51,856 bases of DNA from Acidimicrobiaceae bacterium (GTDB lineage: Bacteria; Actinomycetota; Acidimicrobiia; Acidimicrobiales; RAAP-2). The notes under the pieces are model-generated. The model did not search any database, was not told the DNA's origin, and worked only from the letters and a program-made list of their open reading frames with translations. The translations under genes and the position numbers were made by a program. The number at the start of each line of letters is the position of its first letter. Position 1 is the first letter of the stretch. Location: assembly GCA_003169675.1 (NCBI GenBank), contig PNAT01000033.1:2230-54085 (forward strand), read 5' to 3'. Positions 7,023-14,240 of this stretch are shown piece by piece.

Positions 7023-9086
7023 CTAGGCCGCCATGCCGACGATGGGCTTGTTGAGCACCGTGCTCCCTTGTGAACCGGCGAAGACCGCGTCGCCGTGGGT
7101 GAAGATGCCGCCGTCAGAGGCCACCAGCCAGTAGCCCCCTCCGTCCGACGTGGCCGCCATGCCGACGATGGGCTTGTTGAGTGCGGTGGCCCCTTGGGAG
7201 CCGAAGAACCCGGCGTCGCCGTGGGTGAAGATGCCGCCGTCAGAAGCCACCAGCCAGTAGCCGCCCCCGTCGGGGGTGGCCGCCATACCGACGATGGGCT
7301 TGTTGAGTGCGGTGGCCCCTTGGGAGCCGAAGAACCCGGCGTCGCCCTTGGTGAAGATCCCACCGTCGGAGGCCACCAGCCAGTAGCCCATCCCGTCTGG
7401 GGTGGCCGCCATACCGACGATGGGCTTGTTGAGCACGATGTTGCCGGTCGAACCGTAGAACCCGGCGTCGCCCTTGGTGAAGATCCCGCCGTCAGAAGCC
7501 ACCAGCCAGTAACCCTGACCGTCGGGGGTGGCCGCCATGCCCACGATCGGCTTGTTGAGCACGATGTTGCCGGTCGAGCCGAAGAAGCCGGCGTCGCCCT
7601 TGGTGAAGATGCCGCCGTCGGAAGCCACCAGCCAGTAGCCCCCGCCGTCGGGCGTCACTGCCATGCCCACGATGGGCTTGTTGAGCACGATGTTGCCGGT
7701 CGAACCGTAGAACGGCGCGCCCCCGTGGGTGAAGATGCCGCCGTCGGAGGCCACCAGGTAGTACCCCGGCCGGGTGATCGGGGCCGACAGGGCCAGGGTC
7801 TGCGAGGTGCTGCTGCTCCCGAAGGTGGCGTAGCCGACGCCGACGCAGACGGCTCCCGGCACGCAGGACAGAGCGTTGATCTGGTCGAGTTGGGCGGTGG
7901 CGGCCGGCTCGGGGACATTTACCACGGCCCAGGCGGTGCCGTTCCAGGTCAGGGCCTCACTCACGAAGGTGTTGTCAGTGTTGTCGATGGTGTTCACATA
8001 GCCGCCCGCAACGCACGAGGTGGGACCGGAGCAGTGAACCGCCAAGAGTACATCGCCGAAGGCGGCATTGGCGTCGGGGACATTCACGATGGACCACGCA
8101 CTGCCGTTCCACTGCTCGACCAGGTTCACATAATGGCCGCTGGTGGCGACGCCAGCGGAGCCGGCGGCCACACAGAACGACGAGGTGACGCACGACACAC
8201 CATTGAGATCATTGTCCTCTGAGGTCGAGGTGTCGGGACTGGGCACGATGGACCAGGCCGTCCCGTTCCACTGCTCGGCCAGGGTCCGGTTAAAGGTCCC
8301 GTTGGAGGCAGAGCCGGTGGCCACACAGAACGACGCGGTGACGCACGACACACCGTTGAAATAATTGTATTGCGAGGACGAGGTGTTGGGACTGGGCACG
8401 ATGGACCACCCCGCCCCGTTCCACTGCTCGGCCAGGGTCTGGTCGACAGAACCGTTGGAGGCAGAGCCGACGGCCACACAGAACGATGCGGTGACGCACG
8501 ACACGCCGTAGAGGTAATTGGCCTGCGAGGTCGAGGTGTTGGGACTGGGCACGATGGACCAGGCCGTCCCGTTCCACTGCTCGACCAGGGTCTGGTCGAA
8601 GCTGCCGTTGTTGGCATAGCCGGCGGCCACACAGAACGATGCGGTGACGCACGACACGTCATAGAAGTCGTTGTTTTGCGAGGTCGAGGTGTTGGGACTG
8701 GAAACGATGGACCAGGTATGCCCGTTCCACTGCTCGACCAGGGTCTGGTCGAAGCTGCCGTTGTTGGCATAGCCGGCGGCCACACAGTACGACGCGGTGA
8801 CGCACGACACACCGTTGAGATAATTGTTTTGCGAGGTCGAGGTGTTGGGACTGGGCACCATGGACCAGTTGCTGGGGATGACCACGTGGGACCTCACGTC
8901 TTGAGGGGCTGGCGTGCTTGGGCCAGCTGAGGCCGAAGTGCCACCCGTGCCGACCGCATGATGGGACTTCGGACCTCCTCCCGCTCCCGATGCGCCACCC
9001 GAAGCACCGGCCACAGACTGCGCAGCGGTGGCCGAGACCACCGTCAACGCCAGAGAAACTCCAAGCATGGTCAGCGAACGCTTCAC
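7023..9086 (-). CDS. secreted two-repeat-type protein (probable double beta-propeller)
   Basis: 687 residues from a GTG start. Residues 1-30 are a signal peptide (KR, hydrophobic core, AQS-VAGA). A Gly/Ser-rich linker follows. Residues about 75-330 hold at least five 51-residue repeats, each with [20 protein letters not shown] (two Cys six residues apart, probably a disulfide) and [12 protein letters not shown], then about 100 residues of decayed copies. Residues about 435-687 hold six 42-residue repeats of the [37 protein letters not shown] type. Both units have beta-propeller-blade character. Proteins with this second repeat are, to my knowledge, abundant in Acidimicrobiia and otherwise uncharacterised; an adhesive or wall-associated role is inference. 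A long opposite-strand open frame here is a by-product of the repeats. Confidence 0.85.
   Translation of the reverse strand: [687 protein letters not shown]
7026..7764 (-). repeat. six tandem 126-bp repeats encoding 42-residue blades
   Basis: The anchor 'gatgggcttg' (one copy reads gatcggcttg) occurs at 7041, 7167, 7293, 7419, 7545 and 7671, exactly 126 bp apart each time. Copies are highly similar at DNA level, including synonymous positions, so they arose by recent duplication or are homogenised by gene conversion. The reading frame is preserved throughout, and the last copy ends at the stop codon. Confidence 0.9.
8196..8868 (-). repeat. five tandem 153-bp repeats encoding 51-residue units
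   Basis: The anchor 'gttgggactg' (gtcgggactg in one copy) occurs at 8232, 8385, 8538, 8691 and 8844, exactly 153 bp apart each time. Nucleotide similarity between units is very high. More diverged copies continue toward 7900. The array encodes the Cys-containing N-terminal repeats of the secreted protein. Confidence 0.9.
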
Positions 9087-9202
9087 TCAGTCTCCAATCT
9101 ACGGTGCCGCATCGTCGACGGGGACCCTACAACGATCGGGGTGACCCTACATTCATGTGGCGTCGTGCGTCGCCTCATTGGCACAGCCTCACGAGAACAC
9201 CG

Positions 9203-10063
9203 CTAGCCCCCGTCCCAGCCAACACCCTGCGCCACCAGCACCCTGCTCAACACGCTCGGCACATCCGAGATGATTCCGTCGACGCCCAGATCCACCAGAC
9301 GCTCCATCGCAGCGACATCGTTGACGGTCCACACATGGACCGCGTTGCCACTCCGGTGTGCCGCCTCGACGAACGCCTCGTCGACGATCACCAGGTCACC
9401 CCGGCGCTCGGGTACTTGATACGCCAGCGTCGGTGTCTCCGGCACCGCCCCACCGGCCTGGACGGCCCGCCAGAACTCGGCCGTGGCCAGGGTGCCGGCC
9501 GAGGTGGGCACGTCCGGGGCGAAGGTGCGGAAGGCATCGGTGGCCGGGTCGAGGAACGACGCCACCATCACGTCGTCGGTGCGCCCGAACTCGGCCAGCA
9601 GTCGGGCCAGCGCCTCCTCGTAGGCGGGCACCAGCGGCGCCGTCTGCTTGATGTCGAGGTTGAGCACCACGCCGGGGAACTGCTCGAGCACTTCACGCAG
9701 GGTGGCGATCCCGAAGCGCGGGTCATCAGGGGCCCGGCCCCGCAACGGGTACTCGTCGGCGGGCCGCCCCGGCGTGACGTCGGCGCCCGGGATCCACCAG
9801 TAGGAGAAGTCGAGCTGGCGCAACTCGGCCAGGGTGAAGCTGACGATCGTCCCGCTGGCAGCCGTGGTGCGGTCGACCGAAGCGTCGTGGCAGACCACCA
9901 ATTCGCCGTCGGCCGTGGCGTGCACATCGAGCTCAATGGCGTTGGCCCCCGACGCCAACGCGTGCGTGATGGCATGGATGGTCGACGACGGTGCCTCCCA
10001 CGCCCCCCCCTGGTGCGCGTAGGCGATGACCCGCCGTTCCAGCCACACCGACCCGGCACTCAT
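9203..10063 (-). CDS. glycerophosphodiester phosphodiesterase family protein
   Basis: 286 residues. GDPD enzymes hydrolyse glycerophosphodiesters to glycerol-3-phosphate and an alcohol. Motifs: AYAHQGGAWEAPSSTIHAI at the start (HRG-type motif with Gln for Arg at the middle position), AIELDVHATADGELVVCHDASVDRTT (Glu, Asp and catalytic His), VVLNLDIKQ and the C-terminal VHVWTVNDVAAMERLVDLGVDGIISDVPSVL, all typical of the TIM-barrel GDPD. There is no signal peptide, so it is probably cytosolic. The usual H-R-G motif reads H-Q-G here, which is worth noting as a possible change in activity. The ATG at 10063 follows a TACCGT hexamer by 7 nt, suggesting a leaderless mRNA. Confidence 0.9.
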   Translation of the reverse strand: MSAGSVWLERRVIAYAHQGGAWEAPSSTIHAITHALASGANAIELDVHATADGELVVCHDASVDRTTAASGTIVSFTLAELRQLDFSYWWIPGADVTPGRPADEYPLRGRAPDDPRFGIATLREVLEQFPGVVLNLDIKQTAPLVPAYEEALARLLAEFGRTDDVMVASFLDPATDAFRTFAPDVPTSAGTLATAEFWRAVQAGGAVPETPTLAYQVPERRGDLVIVDEAFVEAAHRSGNAVHVWTVNDVAAMERLVDLGVDGIISDVPSVLSRVLVAQGVGWDGG

Positions 10064-10114
10064 CCAGTCGACGGTAACAGCCCCCGCCCGTGGCCCGTCT
10101 ATCCTCTGCGAGAA

Positions 10115-10711
10115 GTGCTCGATCATCTCCTTGTCGACATCATCAGTGGCATCCAGCGCTCCTTCGAGCGGGCGCTCCTCCAGCGCCAGGCCGTGGAGGA
10201 GCGCTTCCAGATCGACGTGTTCCTGGGTGATGTGTCCTGGGAGACCTCCTACAGCCTCCCCGGTGAGATGCAACCTCCCCGGGTGCGGGCCGACGTCTCG
10301 GTGGACTGGCCCACCTGGAGCCAGACCTCGTATCGCAGCTGGTCGATCGGCGAGCCGCCCGACGAGCTTCCCGAGGTCGTCATCGAAGTCGCCCTCCGCA
10401 TCCAGCGTCTGGCCGAGGCCCCCGACACGGAGAAGGTCCTCCTGGCCCTGCCCGAGGCCAATCCGCTCCTCGGAGTCGATGCCCTGGTGCGCACGGCGAC
10501 CACCATTGAGCAGGTGCACGCCGGTAACGGGGTGCGCTGGGCCGTCGAGGCCACCTATGAAGGTTCCATCCGCTTCAACGAGTCCCAGCTCGAGAACCCG
10601 GCCGAGATCGAACCGGTGCTCGACGGCCTGACGCGTTGGATCTCGTCCACGCTCGTCGCACTGGCCGACCTCCCCTTCGCCTTCCTTCCCCCTGACCGGG
10701 ACGACGACTGA
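10115..10711 (+). CDS. conserved-looking protein of unknown function
   Basis: 198 residues from the GTG at 10115. I do not recognise the family. The first 25 residues are a helix (LDHLLVDIISGIQRSFERALLQRQ, broken here). The middle alternates short beta strands with aromatic residues (FLGDVSWETSYSLPGE, VSVDWPTWSQTSYRSWSI). The end is acidic (DRDDD). There is no signal peptide or membrane segment. Codon usage is strongly GC at third positions, so it is a real gene, but the frame extends far upstream only as a shadow of the GDPD gene. A TATCCT hexamer lies 9 nt before the GTG. It is divergent from the GDPD gene with a 51-nt gap. Confidence 0.6.
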   Translation: MLDHLLVDIISGIQRSFERALLQRQAVEERFQIDVFLGDVSWETSYSLPGEMQPPRVRADVSVDWPTWSQTSYRSWSIGEPPDELPEVVIEVALRIQRLAEAPDTEKVLLALPEANPLLGVDALVRTATTIEQVHAGNGVRWAVEATYEGSIRFNESQLENPAEIEPVLDGLTRWISSTLVALADLPFAFLPPDRDDD

Positions 10712-10761
10712 CGCCGCTCTGGCGCGGCCCTGACTATCGCCGCTTCCCCCACCCGCTAAGG

Positions 10762-11535
10762 ATGGTCCCCGAAATGGGCTGCCCCTCACGCCGCACGCCA
10801 CTGTGCCTCGTGCTCGCGCTGACCGTGGGCTCTGTCCTGGCTTCCTGTGGCACCTCCGCTCCCCCGCCTCCCCCGGCCAGTCAAGGGCTGATCCTCGACC
10901 GGCCCACGCCGAAGGATGTCCCCCTGGTCAATCAACTCGGCCAGGCCACCTCGCTGAGGTCCCTCACGGGCAAGGTGGTCGTCCTGGCCCCCTTTCTCAC
11001 CCTGTGCCAGGACGAGTGCCCGCTGGTGACAGGCGCCTTCATCAGCCTCCAGCGCGACCTGCGCCACGCCGGACTGGGCGGCAGGGTTGCCTTCGTGGAA
11101 GCCACCATCGATCCGGGACGCGACTCGGTGGCCCGGCTGGCCGCCTACGCCAAGGAGTTCGGCGCCGACTGGAACCTCTGGACCGGGACCCCGGCCAACG
11201 TGGCCACATTCTGGAAGTACTTCGGAGTGAGCTACCAGGTCGTGCCGGAAGGCCAGCCACCCGGCCTCGACTGGTACACCGGCCGACCCCTCACCTACGA
11301 CGTGGCCCACACCGACGGCTACATCCTCATCGGCACCGACGGGCATGAGCGCTTCGTGGACGCCAGCGCCCCGAACCTCGGTGGCCGGTTGAACAAGAAG
11401 CTGTCGTCGCTGCTCAACACGGGTGGCAGGCAGGGGCTCGACCATCCCCAGGGGCCCGACTGGACGATCACCCAGGCCCTCGCCTCGATCAGTTGGCTGC
11501 TCCGAACCAACGTCCCCGCGTCTGGCTCTCCATGA
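10762..11535 (+). CDS. Sco1/SenC-family copper chaperone lipoprotein
   Basis: 257 residues. Sco proteins deliver copper to cytochrome c oxidase or act as thiol-disulfide reductases outside the membrane. A lipobox LASC near residue 29 follows a hydrophobic signal, so it is a lipoprotein. The thioredoxin-like fold carries the CxxxC copper-binding pair (CQDECP, near residue 88), a VEATIDPGRDS strand and the conserved distal His in YDVAHTDGYILIG. All three copper ligands are therefore present. The ATG at 10774 is an alternative start with better spacing to AAGGA. The stop overlaps the next gene's ATG (ATGA), which ties it to a PF03640 lipoprotein. Confidence 0.85.
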   Translation: MVPEMGCPSRRTPLCLVLALTVGSVLASCGTSAPPPPPASQGLILDRPTPKDVPLVNQLGQATSLRSLTGKVVVLAPFLTLCQDECPLVTGAFISLQRDLRHAGLGGRVAFVEATIDPGRDSVARLAAYAKEFGADWNLWTGTPANVATFWKYFGVSYQVVPEGQPPGLDWYTGRPLTYDVAHTDGYILIGTDGHERFVDASAPNLGGRLNKKLSSLLNTGGRQGLDHPQGPDWTITQALASISWLLRTNVPASGSP

Positions 11536-12038
11536 GAGGTCGGCTGCGCCGTCGGCCCCTCATCGTCGCGGCAGCCTTCATCGGCCTTACCCTCACCTCG
11601 ACATCCTGTGCGGCTGGCAATGTGACCAGGCTCTCGTCCCCACCGACCACCGACCCCAGCCTCACCCTGACCATTCAGCACTCACCGGAAGGGCCGATCC
11701 TGGCCACCGGCCTCGGCGCCACGCTCTACGACTTCGTCCCCGACACGCCCACCCACAGTGCGTGCGTGAACGACGGGTGTGTCTTCCAATGGCCGCCCCT
11801 GGCCGCGCCCAGCTCGGTGTCGGTCGGCCATGGCGTCAGCGCATCGCTGATCGGCACCTTGAAGCGCAACGACGGGTCACGCCAGCTCTCCTACGGCGGC
11901 CACCCGCTCTACACCTACAACCTCGATGTGACACCTGGAATGGTGACCGGACAGGCCATCGATCAGGACAGCGGCCTCTGGTACGTGCTGACCCCATTGG
12001 GCCGCGAGCTACATACCGCCTTCACGGTGACCAACTGA
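11532..12038 (+). CDS. PF03640/COG4315 repeat lipoprotein
   Basis: 168 residues. The n-region MRGRLRRRP and a hydrophobic segment end in the lipobox STSC, so it is a lipoprotein. Two PF03640-type units follow: LYDFVPDTPTHSACVNDGCVFQWPPL, with a Cys pair before the WPP motif, and GTLKRNDGSRQLSYGGHPLYTYNLD. The family is widespread, secreted and of unknown biochemical role; the paired Cys suggests a disulfide or metal site. I chose the ATG at 11532 because it overlaps the Sco stop (ATGA) and gives a clean signal peptide. Two paralogues are encoded at 47.0 and 49.3 kb. Confidence 0.85.
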   Translation: MRGRLRRRPLIVAAAFIGLTLTSTSCAAGNVTRLSSPPTTDPSLTLTIQHSPEGPILATGLGATLYDFVPDTPTHSACVNDGCVFQWPPLAAPSSVSVGHGVSASLIGTLKRNDGSRQLSYGGHPLYTYNLDVTPGMVTGQAIDQDSGLWYVLTPLGRELHTAFTVTN

Positions 12039-12041
12039 ACC

Positions 12042-13127
12042 TCAGTTATTGAAACGGAACTCCACGACGTCGCCGTCGACCATCTTGTAGTCCTTGCCCT
12101 CCATGCGTGCTCGACCAGCGGCGCGGGCGGCCACCACGGACTTCATCTCCATGAGGTCTTCGAAGCTCACGACCTCGGCCTTGATGAACCCCTTCTCGAA
12201 GTCCGTGTGGATGACGCCGGCTGCCTTCGGGGCGGTATCGCCGATGTGGATGGTCCATGCCCGGGCCTCCTTGGGCCCGGCGGTGAGAAACGTCTGCAGT
12301 CCGAGGGTGGCGAAGCCGACGTGCACCAGTTTCTCCAGGCCCGATTCCTCTTCCCCGTAGCTCTCCAGCAACTCCTTGGCATCCTCTGGCGCCATGCTGG
12401 CCACCTCGGCCTCAATCTGTGCGCACAGCACGATGGAATGGGCCGGGGCCACGCTCTGGGTCAGCCGAGTGGCCAGTTCTGCATCGCCCAGCGCAGCCTC
12501 GTCGACGTTGAAGACGTAAATAAACGGTTTGGCCGTGAGCAAATGCAGGTCGTACAGAAGGTCGACGTCGACCTCTCCTTCAGCTGCCGCACTCGAGATG
12601 GTGCGGGCGTCGCTCAGGATCCGCTCCGCCACGGCCACTGCCTCGGACGCGGGCTTGAGCGACGGGTTGGCCCGAGCTTCTTTGGCCAGCTTGGGCAACC
12701 GGTTCTCCACGGTCTGCAGGTCGGCCAGGATCAGTTCCGTGTTGACCGTGGCGATGTCGCCTTCCGGGTCGACCTTGCCGTCGACATGGATCACATCATC
12801 ATCGTGGAATACGCGGACGACCTGGCAGATGGCATCGCTTTCCCGGATGGCGGCCAGGAACTTGTTGCCCAGCCCCTCGCCTTGCGACGCACCCCGCACG
12901 ATCCCTGCGATGTCCACAAAAGTGACGGTAGCGGGGATGATCGGCGCATCGCCGAAGAGGGAGGCCAACTGGGCCAGGCGGGCGTCGGGCACCGCCACCA
13001 CGCCCACGTTGGGGTCAATGGTGGCGAAAGGGTAATTGGCCGCCAGCACTTCGTTGTTCGTCAGCGCGTTGAAGAGTGTTGACTTGCCGACGTTGGGCAG
13101 TCCGACGATTCCGATGGACAGTGACAA
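12042..13127 (-). CDS. ychF: ribosome-binding ATPase YchF
   Basis: 361 residues, normal length. It is an Obg-family P-loop NTPase that prefers ATP and binds ribosomes. The G1 motif is [15 protein letters not shown] near residue 8; G3 is [21 protein letters not shown] near residue 71, which lacks the catalytic Gln as in other YchF; and the NVDE motif near residue 209 replaces the guanine-specific NKxD, which explains ATP preference. The C-terminal TGS domain includes ...[22 protein letters not shown] and ends [10 protein letters not shown]. The start is TTG at 13127. It is convergent with the lipoprotein gene, with only 3 nt between stops. Confidence 0.96.
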   Translation of the reverse strand: MSLSIGIVGLPNVGKSTLFNALTNNEVLAANYPFATIDPNVGVVAVPDARLAQLASLFGDAPIIPATVTFVDIAGIVRGASQGEGLGNKFLAAIRESDAICQVVRVFHDDDVIHVDGKVDPEGDIATVNTELILADLQTVENRLPKLAKEARANPSLKPASEAVAVAERILSDARTISSAAAEGEVDVDLLYDLHLLTAKPFIYVFNVDEAALGDAELATRLTQSVAPAHSIVLCAQIEAEVASMAPEDAKELLESYGEEESGLEKLVHVGFATLGLQTFLTAGPKEARAWTIHIGDTAPKAAGVIHTDFEKGFIKAEVVSFEDLMEMKSVVAARAAGRARMEGKDYKMVDGDVVEFRFNN

Positions 13128-13140
13128 GACGCCGGTCCTG

Positions 13141-14196
13141 CTATTCGGGGAGCAGCCCGGCGGCGCCGGCCAATGCCCGTAAGTCCACCTCAGGACGCGC
13201 TCCGGTGTGGGAGATCACTTCGGCTGCGCACAGGCTGGCCAGCCGCGCACTCTCCACCGGGTCCATGCCGTGGGTCAGCCCGTACAGGAAGCCGGCCGCG
13301 AAGAGGTCGCCGGCTCCAGTGGTATCGACCACCTTCTCCACTTGGGCCGCGGCGACGGCCTTGGGGCCGTGCGGCGTGAGGACCACGGATCCCTGGGCCC
13401 CCCTGGTCATCACCACGAGGAGGCCGGTCTCCTCGGCTGCCTCCAATGCATCTTTGTGGGATGAGGCACCGAAGAGCATGGTGATCTCCTCTTCATTACC
13501 CAGAAGGATGTCGACATCATCCAGCAACAGTTCGAGAAACTCACGCTGGTGCCGTCCGACGCAGAAGGGGTCCGACAGGGAAAGGGCGACGGAGCCCTCC
13601 GCCTCATGGGCCGTCGCCGCCGCGTGGCGCATGGCCTCCTTGGCTGCCGGGACGTCCCACAAATAGCCTTCGAGCAGCACGATGGACGCCCGCTCCACCA
13701 ATCCGGTTGGCACACCGGCCGGCGAGAGCGTGGACGCGGCCCCGAGGTAGGTGCCCATCGTCCGATCGGCGTCCTCGGTGATCAGCACAATGCAACGGCC
13801 GGTCCCCAAGCCATCGCCGGCCGCCGATTCGCTGAAGCTGGGCTCGTATTCGACCCCGGCCCGGCGGAGATTCTCCGTGTAGGTCCGGCCCACGTCATCG
13901 TCCGCCACGGCGCCGATGTAGCCCGCGGTACCTCCGAGTTCGGCGATTCCCACCGCGGTATTGGCTACCGATCCGCCGGAGACAAAGCGAGGTGCCCCCA
14001 TGAGCTCCTGCACTGCGTTCGCGGTGACAAGGTCGATCAGGGTCATGGTCCCCTTCTCCAGGCTGACCATCGCCAGCTGCTGGGTGGTGGTCATCTCAAT
14101 GACATCGAGCAGGGGCGATCCGATGGCCACCAGATCTAGCTCGGCCGCGGTACCGTTTTGGCTGGGGACTGACTGCGCTGATTCATGGGCAGGCAC
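13141..14196 (-). CDS. PfkB-family kinase (adenosine-kinase-like)
   Basis: 351 residues. It has the ribokinase fold of the adenosine kinase type: DLVAIGSPLLDVIE at the N-terminus, GGSVANTAVGIAELGG (near residue 75), and the C-terminal DTTGAGDLFAAGFLYGLTHG, where the Asp is the catalytic base and the GAGD loop is the anion hole. Phosphorylation of adenosine or a related nucleoside/sugar by ATP is the likely reaction, but specificity cannot be fixed from motifs. I took the GTG at 14196 rather than the open frame to 14301, because the longer form would overlap the start of pepN on the other strand. A TAGGTT hexamer lies 8 nt upstream. Confidence 0.85.
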   Translation of the reverse strand: MPAHESAQSVPSQNGTAAELDLVAIGSPLLDVIEMTTTQQLAMVSLEKGTMTLIDLVTANAVQELMGAPRFVSGGSVANTAVGIAELGGTAGYIGAVADDDVGRTYTENLRRAGVEYEPSFSESAAGDGLGTGRCIVLITEDADRTMGTYLGAASTLSPAGVPTGLVERASIVLLEGYLWDVPAAKEAMRHAAATAHEAEGSVALSLSDPFCVGRHQREFLELLLDDVDILLGNEEEITMLFGASSHKDALEAAEETGLLVVMTRGAQGSVVLTPHGPKAVAAAQVEKVVDTTGAGDLFAAGFLYGLTHGMDPVESARLASLCAAEVISHTGARPEVDLRALAGAAGLLPE

Positions 14197-14240
14197 GGAG
14201 CGAGAACCTACTCGGAGCGAGGCAGGTATCCTTCGCAGCC

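Noticed and set aside
7095-8222. 375-residue open frame on the plus strand opposite the repeat protein
   Set aside because: It is low-complexity and produced by the GC-rich antisense of the tandem repeats; it has no start context, and the minus-strand frame has a signal peptide and known repeat types.
8918-10114. N-terminal 399 codons of the open frame that ends with the unknown gene at 10711
   Set aside because: They are antisense to the GDPD gene and the repeat protein start; only the part from 10115 has its own coding character.
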